From Chitinophagaceae bacterium (lineage in GTDB: Bacteria; Bacteroidota; Bacteroidia; Chitinophagales; Chitinophagaceae), in contig JADBXP010000011.1 of assembly GCA_020403455.1 (NCBI GenBank), forward strand, positions 32,022 to 96,021: a stretch of 64,000 bases of DNA. The letters run 5' to 3'. The first letter of the stretch is position 1. Each line of letters opens with the position of its first letter. The notes under the pieces were generated by a model. That model did not search any database and had not been told where the DNA came from. It saw nothing but the letters and a program-made list of their open reading frames with translations. The translations under genes were made by a program, and so were the position numbers. Of this stretch, positions 16,166-28,378 are shown piece by piece.

Positions 16166-17206
16166 ATGAAAATCTTATACGCTGTTCAAGCGACCGGGAA
16201 CGGGCACATTGCCAGAGCAATTGAAATTCTTCCTTACCTGCGAAAATATGGAGCAGTAGATATATTTCTCAGCGGAAGCAACAGCCATCTGCAAGTAGAC
16301 CTCCCCGTTCAATTTCGAAGCAGGGGTCTTAGTTTGTTTTATAGTCCCCAGGGGAAGCTCGATTACTGGAAAATCGGAAAAGAAATACAATTAGCTACCA
16401 CAGTCAAAGAGGCTATGGAATTACCTGTTCAAAATTACGATTTGGTGATCAATGACTTTGAGAGCATCACATCCCTCGCTTGTCGATTGAAAAAGAAGGC
16501 GAGCATTGGCTTTGGACATCAAGCCAGTTTTCAAAGCAACCTAACTCCCCGTCCGAATAAAAAAGACCTTATGGGAGAAATGATATTAAAATACTATGGC
16601 TGGGCCCAGCAATATGTCGGACTGCATTTTGAATCATACGATGATCACATCTTTAACCCAATCATTAAAGAACGAATACTACAGGCAACGCCCAAAAACA
16701 AAGGACATATAACTGTTTATCTTCCGCACTATGGAATAGATGTTTTGCAGCACGAGTTTTCGCTCTATCCGGATGTCCAATTCCAAATCTTCTCCCCCCA
16801 TGTGAAACAACCTTTCTCAGTAAGCAATTGTCAGTTGTATCCTGTAACCAATGATGCTTTTACTGACAGCATGATCAGTAGTGCAGGTGTGATTACCGGA
16901 GCCGGATTTGAAACACCATCTGAAGCTATTTATATGGGTAAAAAATTAATGGTGTTGCCCATCCGGGGTCAATATGAACAGCTCTGTAATGCTGCGGCTT
17001 TGGAGAAAAAAGGGATTGCTGTCGTTGCAAAAATCAACCAACAATTCTACTACCAACTCGGTCAATGGCTGAACACAAAACCTACAGAAGCACTCTCTCT
17101 GTCTCACAGTACCGATCAACTGGTGAGAATGGTAGTCGAAAAAGGTGTAGCTGCCAACAATAAGTACTGTGACAGCTCTTTAACTCCGCTTACAGCAGGC
17201 ATTTAA
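16166..17206 (+). CDS. Glycosyltransferase, MGT/GT28-like (PF13528 type)
   Basis: A 346-residue GT-B-fold enzyme. The N-terminus ILYAVQATGNGHIARA is the typical start of this family (G-x-G-H after the first strand). The C-terminal half has the donor-site block VITGAGFETPSEAIYMGKKL with the conserved glutamate, followed by LVLPI-like VLPIRGQYEQ and NAAALEKKGIAVV, as in MurG- and glycolipid-type transferases. No membrane helix is predicted. The gene follows the metallophosphoesterase by 9 bases, so both are co-transcribed. Donor and acceptor cannot be read from sequence; a lipid-linked acceptor is plausible from the family and the neighbour. Confidence 0.85.
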   Translation: MKILYAVQATGNGHIARAIEILPYLRKYGAVDIFLSGSNSHLQVDLPVQFRSRGLSLFYSPQGKLDYWKIGKEIQLATTVKEAMELPVQNYDLVINDFESITSLACRLKKKASIGFGHQASFQSNLTPRPNKKDLMGEMILKYYGWAQQYVGLHFESYDDHIFNPIIKERILQATPKNKGHITVYLPHYGIDVLQHEFSLYPDVQFQIFSPHVKQPFSVSNCQLYPVTNDAFTDSMISSAGVITGAGFETPSEAIYMGKKLMVLPIRGQYEQLCNAAALEKKGIAVVAKINQQFYYQLGQWLNTKPTEALSLSHSTDQLVRMVVEKGVAANNKYCDSSLTPLTAGI

Positions 17207-17309
17207 GTTTGTTTCTCAATTAGTAGCTTCCTACAACAACAATAAAATAATTGTTGCTGCAGAACTATCATTCGAAACATTTGCTACCTTAACCTCCACA
17301 ACTGATTCT

Positions 17310-19748
17310 ATGGGCATATCTCGTTATCTAATAATTTTCTTAGTTATAAGTCAGGTACAACTCCTTTCAGCCCAAACTTTGCCGGAATTGGAATCCAACA
17401 GAATTCTTCTTCCGAATGGCTGGCAATTAACGCCGGTGGGTACCAGTCTTCCCCTGGGTGATCTTCCATTGAACATGGCTATTTCACATCAACAGGAATG
17501 GATGGCTGTTACCAATAACGGACAAAGCAAGCAAAGCATACAACTGATCAATTTACAGACCCGGAAAATTGCACATACGGTTGAAATCGACAAAGCCTGG
17601 CTCGGTCTCCGCTTCAGTGCTGATGACCGTCTATTGTATGTTTCGGGTGGCAATGACAACCGCATTATCCGCTATAGCATAGAGCAACAACAACTACAAT
17701 TCAAGGATAGCATTGTACTCGGACCCTCCTGGCCGGAAAAAATTTCTGTTGCCGGTATAGAAGTGGATGATAAGCGACAACTACTTTACGCAGTGACGAA
17801 AGAAAATAACTCTCTCTATGTTATTGACTTAACAAACAAAAAAATTCTACGCCGACTACAACTCCCTGCCGAAAACTACACTTGTTTACTTTCACCGGAT
17901 AAAAAAGAACTCTACATCAGTTCCTGGGGCAGTGCGCAACTGCTCGTTTACAGCACACAACTCAACAAACTCATTGCAGAAATTTCTGTTGGCAGCAACC
18001 CCAATGATTTGTGCCTTACAAAAAATGGTCGTTTTCTTTTTGTGGCCAACGCCAATGACAACAGTGTGTCGATCATCGATATCAAGAAAAGAAAAGTACT
18101 TGAAACTGTTGAGGCATCGCTGTTTTCGAATTCTCCCACCGGTTCTACCACCAACAGTGTAGCACTCAGCAGTAACGAGAAGACTCTCTACATAGCCAAT
18201 GCAGATAATAACTGTCTGGCAGTATTCGATGTGTCAACACCCGGTAATAGCAAATCTATAGGGTTCATTCCCGTTGGTTGGTATCCCACCTGCGTTAGAA
18301 CAGCGGGCGACAACATCTATGTGAGCAATGGCAAGGGCTATACTTCCTTAGCTAATCCGAATGGACCACAACCCATCAGTAAAAAAATCAGTTTGTCCTT
18401 TCAACAAGGCGATACCAGTCATGCTACTGAAGTACAGTACATCGGAGGTTTGTTCAAGGGTACGCTGAGCATTATTCCAACACCACAGCCCGAACAAATC
18501 AACATCTATACCAAGGCCGTTTACCGGAACAGTCCTTACAGTAAAAACAGAGAGCGCATCACTTCCGGCGAAGCCGGCAACCCAATCCCCCGAAAGCCCG
18601 GTGACAGTACTCCTATTCGATATGTATTCTACATTGTAAAAGAAAATCGCACCTACGATCAGGTGCTGGGTGATATGCCGGAGGGAAATGGTGACACCAG
18701 TCTTTGCCTGTTTGGTGAAAAAATTACCCCTAACCAGCATGCACTTGCCCGGGAATTTGTTTTGCTGGATAATTTCTATGTAGATGGTGAAGTGAGTGCA
18801 GACGGTCATAACTGGAGTTTCGGTGCCTATGCTACCGACTACCTGGAAAAAACATGGGTAACCAGTTATGGTGGAAGGGGTGGCAATTACGATGCTGAGG
18901 GTAATCGGGCGATTGCCAACAACAAAAAAGGATTCATTTGGGATTATTGTCAACGTGCAGGCATCAGTTACCGAACTTACGGGGAATTTGCAGATGATTA
19001 CAAACCCAATATCCCTGCTCTTGCCGGCCATTTTTGTCCCTATTACACCAGTTGGGATGAAAGTGTGCGGGATACCACACGCGTGAACCAATGGAAAAGA
19101 GATTTCGATTCATTGCTCGCCATCAATGCCGTACCTCGCCTTAGTACCCTGCGATTGATCAATGACCATACAGAAGGATTGAGAAAGGGGAAGCCAACTC
19201 CTTTCGCACATGTTGCCGATAATGACCATGCGGTGGGAATGTTCATTGAACATCTCAGCAAGAGTAAAATCTGGAAGGAATCTGTCGTTTTTATTTTGGA
19301 AGACGATGCACAGGATGGCCCCGACCATGTGGATGCCCATCGCAGCACTGCTTATGTAGCCGGTGGCTTCGTGAAAAGAAATTTTGTCGATCATACGATG
19401 TACACTACTTCCTCCATGCTCAGAACCATTGAATTGATTTTGGGGTTAGAACCGATGAGTCAATACGATGCCGCAGCTGAGCCCATGTGGCGTTGTTTTA
19501 CTTCTACGCCAACGCTGACTCCTTTTATCACCCGCGCATTGCAAGTAGACATCAATGAGAAAAACAAGGTCGAGAATGTATGGCAAAGGATCAGTGAAAA
19601 ACTTGATTTCTCTAAGGAAGACCGCGCCCCGGATAGATTATTCACAGAAGTTATCTGGAAAGCTGTTAAAGGTGAACATGCAATAGTACCAGCACCCCGC
19701 AGGGCGGCATTCTTTCAACCCTTTAATAAGACTGAGGAAGACGATTAA
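17310..19748 (+). CDS. YncE-type beta-propeller fused to a phosphoesterase domain
   Basis: An exported protein of 812 residues with a signal peptide (cleavage near SAQT, residue 22). Residues about 35-345 form a YVTN/YncE-like propeller with repeats such as KIAHTVEI, RRLQLPAENY, LIAEISVGSNPNDLCL and NDNSVSIIDI. Residues about 430-780 are an alkaline-phosphatase-superfamily phosphoesterase (PF04185 type) with VKENRTYDQVLGD, DGHNWSFGAY, IFILEDDAQDGPDHVDAHR (partly seen as VFILEDDAQDGPDH) and a C-terminal PMSQYDAAAEPMW segment. This two-domain architecture is common in Bacteroidota and related phyla. It may act on phosphodiester or phospholipid-type substrates in the periplasm; the substrate is unknown. 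Confidence 0.88.
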   Translation: MGISRYLIIFLVISQVQLLSAQTLPELESNRILLPNGWQLTPVGTSLPLGDLPLNMAISHQQEWMAVTNNGQSKQSIQLINLQTRKIAHTVEIDKAWLGLRFSADDRLLYVSGGNDNRIIRYSIEQQQLQFKDSIVLGPSWPEKISVAGIEVDDKRQLLYAVTKENNSLYVIDLTNKKILRRLQLPAENYTCLLSPDKKELYISSWGSAQLLVYSTQLNKLIAEISVGSNPNDLCLTKNGRFLFVANANDNSVSIIDIKKRKVLETVEASLFSNSPTGSTTNSVALSSNEKTLYIANADNNCLAVFDVSTPGNSKSIGFIPVGWYPTCVRTAGDNIYVSNGKGYTSLANPNGPQPISKKISLSFQQGDTSHATEVQYIGGLFKGTLSIIPTPQPEQINIYTKAVYRNSPYSKNRERITSGEAGNPIPRKPGDSTPIRYVFYIVKENRTYDQVLGDMPEGNGDTSLCLFGEKITPNQHALAREFVLLDNFYVDGEVSADGHNWSFGAYATDYLEKTWVTSYGGRGGNYDAEGNRAIANNKKGFIWDYCQRAGISYRTYGEFADDYKPNIPALAGHFCPYYTSWDESVRDTTRVNQWKRDFDSLLAINAVPRLSTLRLINDHTEGLRKGKPTPFAHVADNDHAVGMFIEHLSKSKIWKESVVFILEDDAQDGPDHVDAHRSTAYVAGGFVKRNFVDHTMYTTSSMLRTIELILGLEPMSQYDAAAEPMWRCFTSTPTLTPFITRALQVDINEKNKVENVWQRISEKLDFSKEDRAPDRLFTEVIWKAVKGEHAIVPAPRRAAFFQPFNKTEEDD

Positions 19749-19751
19749 AAA

Positions 19752-20021
19752 TCAGGAAACCATTTGCAATGACTGTCGGTAAATCAATACCCGCGCCCGA
19801 CGTAAAATGTCCCACTCAATGGGATCCTCAATGAAGAGAGGGTTAATGGCGTTGATTTTTTGTACTACCAATGCAGAAAACTGATTCCACCTGTCCGGTG
19901 GATTCGAATCTGATAGCTGCTGATAGCTTGACTCAATCAAATGAGCGAGTTCTGTTTCAGAACGTGTTTGTCTGATTTGTTCCAACAAAGCAGACTCAGT
20001 TAGTTGGGCAACTCCATCCAT
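19752..20021 (-). CDS. Hypothetical protein, about 89 residues
   Basis: Not recognised. The frame is open from 20126, but a start at 20021 (MDGVAQLTESALLEQI) is preferred because the upstream part holds a promoter-like TCTACCTTGCC on this strand; an ATG at 20084 giving a hydrophobic N-terminus is an alternative. The product is helical and acidic with a final IEWDILRRARVLIYRQSLQ segment. Its stop lies 3 bases past the end of the convergent YncE-phosphoesterase gene, and the long upstream gene begins just beyond 20154. Coding status is likely but not certain. Confidence 0.5.
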   Translation of the reverse strand: MDGVAQLTESALLEQIRQTRSETELAHLIESSYQQLSDSNPPDRWNQFSALVVQKINAINPLFIEDPIEWDILRRARVLIYRQSLQMVS

Positions 20022-20207
20022 ACGAATTGCATTTTGGGCAAGGTAGAAAAAAATTATAGAGTCCAATATTAAGTTTTTGCACATGGGGAAAACAGTTGAA
20101 CCAACCCTGCAGACTGTCCCTGACAAAGAGATAAGCAGGTTATTCTTGAAATATTGTATATTTATACATTATGCTTAAATGTAATTTATTCAAGCCAACT
20201 CTTCTCC

Positions 20208-23200
20208 ATGAAAAAATGGTATCTATTCGGTGTTCTGACAATGATCAGCAGTAGTTTTTTAGTTGTCGGACTAACAGCACAGAGCAACTCCCCCTACCCT
20301 TTTCAATCTTTTCGCTTCCGGTACCTGGGGCCGGATGGAAACAGAACCATTGCAGTGGCGGGAGAAGCAGGAAACCCCGAGGTAGCTTATGTAGGGGCAG
20401 CATCAGGAGGAATTTTTAAAACTAGTGACGGTGGGTTTCATTGGCAACCTGTTTTTGATGAGATGGACAATGCCGCAATTGGTGCACTGGCGGTTTCAGG
20501 ATCAAATCCCCGCCATGTTTGGGCAGGAACGGGTGAAACTTTCATTATTCGGCCGGCACATCCCAATGGCAATGGTGTGTATAAATCTACCAATGCAGGA
20601 AAAACCTGGCAGCACATGGGTTTATCCGCGACCCTGCGCATCAGTCGGGTGATCATACATCCAACAGATACTAACACAGTCTATGTGGCTGCCTTGGGTG
20701 GAACCCATGCTCCGCATCAAGAGAGAGGAGTTTACAAAACAACAGATGGAGGTAAGACATGGACACGTGTTTTATTTGTTGATTCGCTGACCGGTTGTAG
20801 TGATTTATCTATCAATCCGCAGCGACCTGATGAACTGATTGCTGCTATGTGGCAGGTAAGTATGACCACATCGCAATTAAAAAGTGGCGGACCCGGAAGC
20901 GGACTTTATCGAACCAGGGATGGAGGAAAAACCTGGCAACCCCTGCGAAACGGATTACCCGGAGGAAAAGATCATCCTGTGGGTAAAACATCCGTTGACC
21001 ATGCAGCCGGATTGCCCCGCATCATTTATGCACTTCTTGAGGATACAATTCCAGCGCTTTATCGCTCAGCAGACGGGGGCGATAGCTGGCAACGGATGAA
21101 GCAAAGTCATTCCCTCGCGCAGCGAGGTCCCTACTATACACGGGTAAGGGTATCGCCACAGGATGAAAATAAACTCTATACCATCAGCGTCACCATCATG
21201 GAATCAAGAGATGGGGGCAAAACTTTCAATGGCAATGGAACCTACGAACCCGGTGGTGACAACCATGACATTTGGTTCGACCCTACCAATGCCAACAGGA
21301 TCCTGGTAGCACATGATGGTTGTATGAACATGAGTTTGAACGGAGGCAAAACCTGGAAAAACATCAACCTTCCTATCGCACAGATGTACCATGTTGCAAC
21401 CGACAACGCTATACCCTATAACATCATGGGCAATCGACAAGATGGATATTCGTATCACACAGCAGCCATTAGCCGTGAAGGAAGTATTCCATTGGGTAAC
21501 TGGAAAAAAGTGGGAGGTTGCGAAAGCGGATTTGCACAGGCGGATCCCTTCGATCATAACATCATTTGGTCGGGATGCTATGATGGAGGTTTGGATGTAA
21601 CTGATTTGAGAACAGGATTGTCGCATGATGTGCGGGTATGGCCTCTAACCGGCTATGGCTGGGCACCAGCCGATGTTCCCTATCGCTGGCACTGGAATTT
21701 TCCGATGGTCTTATCCAAGCACCAAAGAGGTGTTGTGTATGTAGGAAGTCAATTCGTGCACAAAACCAATACAGCGGGACGTTCCTGGACAACAATTAGT
21801 AAGGACCTCACCACCAATGACAAAAGCCGTCAACAACATTCAGGTGGCATTGCCAATGACAACCTGATGACATTCGATGGGTGCACATTGTATGCACTGG
21901 AAGAATCGCCTGTTCAACAAGGGGTGTTGTGGACAGGCAGCAATGACGGACAGATTTATGTAACAAAAGATGATGGCAAAAACTGGGTATTGGTAAGTAA
22001 AAACATTCCCCAATTAGCACCTTACGGAACCATCAGCAATATTTGTGCCTCCGCATTTGATGCGGGAACTGCCTATGTGAGTATTCACTTTCAATTTGAA
22101 GGAAATTATGATCCTTACATTTTCAAAACCACAGATTTTGGAAAAACATGGCAAAAGATTACGGGTGATCTCCCCAGGCACAACAACAGTTTCGTTCATT
22201 TTATTCAGGAAGACCCGGGACAAAAAGGGCTGCTGTTTGCAGGAACGGATAACGGACTATTTGTAAGTGGGAACGATGGTAACAACTGGATCCAACTTAA
22301 AAGGAATCTTCCTCCCGCCCCGGTTTACCACATCGATATTCAGCCACATTTCAGGGATCTGGTGGTGGCAACCTATGGAAGAGGCATCTATATATTAGAT
22401 GATATCACCGCTTTCCGTGCCTGGAGCAAGTCGCAGATACGTCCGACCAATACCCTTCTTCCACTTCGATCAACCTATAGGTTTCACCGACAGAATGGAA
22501 TTCATATTTCTGATGATGGAAGAAAGCAAGGAGAAAATCCAACTGACGAAGCGCTCACACAGTATTTCCTCAAAGATACTTGCAAAAAAATCCCGCAACT
22601 TTTTTTGCTGACGGAAAAGGGTGATACCATAAAAAGTTGGAATGGAACGAATCAACCTGGATTTAACCGGGTATGGTTTAGTGTAGCACATGATGACATC
22701 CAACCCCCTGTATTAAAAACGAAACCAAGGGGGAAAGAATTTGTGCAGCTCAATTCAGATGGGAACAGATATCCTTATATCAATGATCTCGATATGGCTC
22801 CCGGCTTATCGGGTCTCAGACTTCCACCCGGAAACTATCGGCTGGTATTGAAAGCCGATGAAGAAGTTTTTTCAGAAAAACTAAATTTTCAGGCCGATCC
22901 GGGATCTCGGGGAAAGCAATCAGATATGCTGGAACAATACCAATGGGGCAAGAAGTTGATGGCAACCATCAAAAGAACTATACACATGATTGAGAACATC
23001 GAAATTCAGCGCGCCTATCTGCTGCAACAAAATACTCCGCCGGCAAAGGCGCGAGAAGAAATGCTGTATCAACTCGAATCAAAATTGATAGATGTTCACC
23101 AAACCGGTGCCCGATGGGATAGCTTTCGAAATCCCAGTCAACTGCTGGAACATTTACTTGGCTTATCAAAAGAAGCGTTGGCTATGGGAGCAGATTTTGC

Positions 23201-23285
23201 GCCTACTGATCAACAGAAAAAAGTTTTGCAACAGTTGGAACAGGAATTGAACCAATATGAAAAAACTTATCAACCATTGAAATAA
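20208..23285 (+). CDS. Secreted sortilin/VPS10-type BNR-repeat protein, second copy
   Basis: An exported protein of about 1,025 residues, related in design to the protein at 3449-6472. The signal peptide is MKKWYLFGVLTMISSSFLVV and on to LTAQS. About eleven Asp-box motifs are seen, including TSDGGFHW, STNAGKTW, TTDGGKTW, TRDGGKTW, SADGGDSW, TKDDGKNW and TTDFGKTW, spread over residues 60-720, predicting beta-propellers. A beta-rich segment and a helical, glutamine-rich tail follow. The ATG at 20208 precedes the signal peptide directly; the longer frame from 20154 is not needed. The two copies differ widely in sequence, so they diverged long ago. Enzyme activity is unproven. Confidence 0.85.
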   Translation: MKKWYLFGVLTMISSSFLVVGLTAQSNSPYPFQSFRFRYLGPDGNRTIAVAGEAGNPEVAYVGAASGGIFKTSDGGFHWQPVFDEMDNAAIGALAVSGSNPRHVWAGTGETFIIRPAHPNGNGVYKSTNAGKTWQHMGLSATLRISRVIIHPTDTNTVYVAALGGTHAPHQERGVYKTTDGGKTWTRVLFVDSLTGCSDLSINPQRPDELIAAMWQVSMTTSQLKSGGPGSGLYRTRDGGKTWQPLRNGLPGGKDHPVGKTSVDHAAGLPRIIYALLEDTIPALYRSADGGDSWQRMKQSHSLAQRGPYYTRVRVSPQDENKLYTISVTIMESRDGGKTFNGNGTYEPGGDNHDIWFDPTNANRILVAHDGCMNMSLNGGKTWKNINLPIAQMYHVATDNAIPYNIMGNRQDGYSYHTAAISREGSIPLGNWKKVGGCESGFAQADPFDHNIIWSGCYDGGLDVTDLRTGLSHDVRVWPLTGYGWAPADVPYRWHWNFPMVLSKHQRGVVYVGSQFVHKTNTAGRSWTTISKDLTTNDKSRQQHSGGIANDNLMTFDGCTLYALEESPVQQGVLWTGSNDGQIYVTKDDGKNWVLVSKNIPQLAPYGTISNICASAFDAGTAYVSIHFQFEGNYDPYIFKTTDFGKTWQKITGDLPRHNNSFVHFIQEDPGQKGLLFAGTDNGLFVSGNDGNNWIQLKRNLPPAPVYHIDIQPHFRDLVVATYGRGIYILDDITAFRAWSKSQIRPTNTLLPLRSTYRFHRQNGIHISDDGRKQGENPTDEALTQYFLKDTCKKIPQLFLLTEKGDTIKSWNGTNQPGFNRVWFSVAHDDIQPPVLKTKPRGKEFVQLNSDGNRYPYINDLDMAPGLSGLRLPPGNYRLVLKADEEVFSEKLNFQADPGSRGKQSDMLEQYQWGKKLMATIKRTIHMIENIEIQRAYLLQQNTPPAKAREEMLYQLESKLIDVHQTGARWDSFRNPSQLLEHLLGLSKEALAMGADFAPTDQQKKVLQQLEQELNQYEKTYQPLK

Positions 23286-23324
23286 TAGTAAGTATCGCTT
23301 TCACTTCAGTTTTACCTTCGTACT

Positions 23325-24116
23325 ATGGAACCCATCATTTCGTTACGACAAGTGAGTAAGTCTTACGGCACCAAACAGGTGCTGGGAGGAATAGATTTGT
23401 CCATCTTACCCGGACAAGTCATTGGCTACATTGGCCCAAACGGTGCCGGCAAAAGCACGACAGTTAAAATTTTATGCGGCCTGATCAGTGATTTTGAAGG
23501 CGAAGTGGAAGTAGCCGGTATCAATGTGCGGGAAGATGTATTGGCAGTGAAACGGAAAATCGGATATGTGCCGGAATTAGCAGAACTGTACGATGTGCTT
23601 ACCCCAAGGGAGTTTCTTACACTTATGGCTGAATTGTACGAATTACAGGAAAGCTTGGCGCAGGAGAGAATTCATGTGATGATGCAGGCCATTGGACTTG
23701 AAGCCCAGATAGACCAGCGCATGGACACATTCAGTAAGGGCATGCGACAAAAGGTGCTGATTATTTCAGGAATCCTGCACAATCCCGAGATCATCATTTT
23801 GGATGAACCATTGAGTGGATTGGATGCCAACTCGGTACTGATCATCAAAGAACTCATAGCACAATTGGCAAAGGATGGAAAAACAATTTTTTATTGCAGC
23901 CACATGATGGATGTAGTAGAAAAAGTTTCCGACCGCATTATCCTTATCAACCAGGGCAAGGTAATCGCTCAGGGCACTATCACTGAATTGAGGGAACAAT
24001 CGGGTAATAACACCAGTCTGGAGCAGATTTTTTCGCAGCTCACTTCAGATGAGTCGATGAGCGATGCAGCAACCAACATTCTAAAAGCTTTCCAAACTTC
24101 TAATCCAACCGAGTGA
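23325..24116 (+). CDS. ABC transporter ATP-binding protein
   Basis: A 263-residue ATPase. Walker A is GPNGAGKSTT (38-47), the signature region reads FSKGMRQKV, Walker B is IIILDEPLSGLD and the switch histidine is in YCSHMMD. It resembles ATPases of ABC-2 type exporters. Its stop codon overlaps the GTG start of the membrane protein that follows, so the two are translationally coupled and form one transporter. A TACCTTCG box at 23313-23320 may be its promoter, giving an almost leaderless transcript. Substrate unknown. Confidence 0.93.
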   Translation: MEPIISLRQVSKSYGTKQVLGGIDLSILPGQVIGYIGPNGAGKSTTVKILCGLISDFEGEVEVAGINVREDVLAVKRKIGYVPELAELYDVLTPREFLTLMAELYELQESLAQERIHVMMQAIGLEAQIDQRMDTFSKGMRQKVLIISGILHNPEIIILDEPLSGLDANSVLIIKELIAQLAKDGKTIFYCSHMMDVVEKVSDRIILINQGKVIAQGTITELREQSGNNTSLEQIFSQLTSDESMSDAATNILKAFQTSNPTE

Positions 24117-25843
24117 AAAAGATATTGCTGCGTCTTTTATTATTACCCAAGGGTTTTTATTCGAGTATAGGCATTCAACCGGATAAACTCAAAGCCATTC
24201 TTACTGCAAAACTATTAATTGATGACAGAGTACCAGAGGAAATTGGATTGTCAGCTAAAAAGAAAAAGCCACTTTCAGGAAAATGGGCATCTATTCTGGG
24301 ATTCATTCTCACGATGCTGACTGGCGCGATCCTCATCTTCCCGTTGGTGAATGATGTGCAATGGATATTGGGATTGGTATTGTACTTTACCATGTTCATC
24401 ATTATCTTGGCCGCCTTGCTGATTGCGTCCTATACCAATATTTTATTGGACACAAAAGACAACCAGATCATTTTGCCTAAACCGGTGAATGACCGGACTT
24501 TCCTTGCGGCGCGGCTATTGCACATGGTAATTTTTATTTTGAATTATTCCATTCCCATCAGCATACCAGGTATTGTTGCAATGGTCATAATCAAAGGATG
24601 GCATTCAGTATGGATCATGTTGCTATTATTGCCTTTCGCAATTATATTCACTGTTTTCATTTTGAATCTGCTGTATTTGCTCTTACTGAGGTTTACATCC
24701 GTGAATCTCTTCAAAAACATCATCACTTATTTCCAGGTAATCATAGCAATTGTCATTTATAGTGGCTATCAGATCATACCAAGGGTATTACGGGATGCTG
24801 AAATGGAAAAATCGAAATTACCTGAAGATATTACAACACTATTCATCCCTACTTATTGGTGGGCAGCGGCTTGGGAAAGTTTATATCCCGGGGGAGAGCA
24901 TACTGTTATCCGATGGGTGGGAACAGTATTTTCTTTCCTGATTCCCCTGTTCATGATGGCAGTGATGGTTATCTTTCTGGGGCCAGTTTTTCTGCAAAAG
25001 ATAAATGCGCTGGCTACTTCCTCCCCCGACCCGGTTGAAAAATTAAACCCGGATAAAAAAAAGGCAACCACAACTCAACGAGGTCGTTCATGGCACCAGC
25101 GGCTTTCCCGATTTTTTACCCGCCGTGGTGCGGAGAGAATGTCTTTTGAGTTCACCTGGTTACTTACTGCAAGAAACAGAGACTTCAAATTGATGGCATA
25201 CCCGGCTTTCGGTTACTTCATCATGTTTTTTGCATTTACCATTTTTCGCTTCAGTGAAAAAAAACTGAAGTTTTCTTTCCCGGACAAAAACACGCTGGAA
25301 ATCATGATCATCATCGGAAGCTATTTCTTATTTTTCTTCATCATGACTGCCATCAGTGCCTCAAAATACTCCGATAAGAAAAAAGCCGCCTGGATCTATC
25401 ACATTCCCCCTGTACAATACCCCGGGGCCATTATTTCCGGTACAATAAAATCAATCCTATGCAAATTTGCACTACCCATATTTGTTGTCCTTGGTATTGC
25501 AGGATTTTGGCTAATTGGATGGACTTACATCCCTAATTTTTTACTAACAATCGGGATGGTGATTACCTATTGTTTTTTATACGCTTATATATCCTACAAG
25601 CACATGCCATTTTCGCGCAATATGCTGGACAAACAAAAAGGTGAATCCTTTTTCATCAGTCTTTTTTTAGGTTCACTTCCTTTTATTTTTGGAGGACTGC
25701 ATTACCTGATTTTCAAAATGCTTCCCGTGGTCATCTTACTCATGTTACTTTCTTTCGCTTCCAGTTGGCTGCTCATCAGCTCTCTGTATCAAAAAAGAGT
25801 AGAGGGCTGGATTTTCAAAGAAGAAGTTGAACCGGATGTTTAA
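24113..25843 (+). CDS. ABC transporter permease, about 11 membrane helices
   Basis: A 576-residue integral membrane protein starting with GTG inside the stop codon of the ATPase gene (GTGA overlap). About eleven hydrophobic segments are visible, for example WASILGFILTMLTGAILIFP, GLVLYFTMFIIILAALLIAS, FGYFIMFFAFTIF and IMIIIGSYFLFFFIMTAI, with a charged cytoplasmic loop near residues 300-335 (KKKATTTQRGRSW). It is larger than simple ABC-2 permeases and looks like two fused halves. Together with the ATPase it should form an exporter; whether it moves a drug, lipid or peptide is not evident. Confidence 0.85.
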   Translation: MKKILLRLLLLPKGFYSSIGIQPDKLKAILTAKLLIDDRVPEEIGLSAKKKKPLSGKWASILGFILTMLTGAILIFPLVNDVQWILGLVLYFTMFIIILAALLIASYTNILLDTKDNQIILPKPVNDRTFLAARLLHMVIFILNYSIPISIPGIVAMVIIKGWHSVWIMLLLLPFAIIFTVFILNLLYLLLLRFTSVNLFKNIITYFQVIIAIVIYSGYQIIPRVLRDAEMEKSKLPEDITTLFIPTYWWAAAWESLYPGGEHTVIRWVGTVFSFLIPLFMMAVMVIFLGPVFLQKINALATSSPDPVEKLNPDKKKATTTQRGRSWHQRLSRFFTRRGAERMSFEFTWLLTARNRDFKLMAYPAFGYFIMFFAFTIFRFSEKKLKFSFPDKNTLEIMIIIGSYFLFFFIMTAISASKYSDKKKAAWIYHIPPVQYPGAIISGTIKSILCKFALPIFVVLGIAGFWLIGWTYIPNFLLTIGMVITYCFLYAYISYKHMPFSRNMLDKQKGESFFISLFLGSLPFIFGGLHYLIFKMLPVVILLMLLSFASSWLLISSLYQKRVEGWIFKEEVEPDV

Positions 25844-25972
25844 ATTATACGGGTATTAAATTAAATAATTATAAACACTATAGTTATTTTGGTTAGTGTT
25901 ACCTGTACATGATGCGAAAAGCGTCTTTCCGGGCTTCTGCAAAGCTCAAAATATTCACATCTGCAATTTTAC

Positions 25973-26003
25973 TTCTTTTTCGGGGTGGGATGTAGTAACT
26001 TTG
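25973..26003 (+). promoter_or_regulatory. Predicted katG promoter (TTC-N20-TAACTTTG)
   Basis: TAACTTTG at 25996-26003 matches the TAnnTTTG -7 consensus exactly; TTC at 25973-25975 fits the -33 element with 20 bases between. It lies 57 bases before the katG start codon. Confidence 0.6.
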
Positions 26004-26048
26004 CAGTCCGATAAGAACGTGATCTGTTCTTCAATATTTAAAGAATAA

Positions 26049-28268
<2,220 letters not shown>

Positions 28269-28294
28269 AAGCAAGTTTTTGAACACTTAACTAC

Positions 28295-28325
28295 AAGAGC
28301 AGCCGGATGGCTGCTCTTTTTATTT
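28295..28325 (+). terminator. Rho-independent terminator of katG
   Basis: Ten-base stem AAGAGCAGCC / GGCTGCTCTT with a four-base GGAT loop, followed by TTTATTT. Confidence 0.92.
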
Positions 28326-28378
28326 CCCGGAAAAGATTCAACTTAACTTCTTCTAATGAGAAAAAGTTATCCGGAAAA

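Noticed and set aside
18348..19091. 247-residue minus-strand frame.
   Set aside because: It lies antisense inside the YncE-phosphoesterase gene, which has clear domains; no family features are seen on the minus strand.
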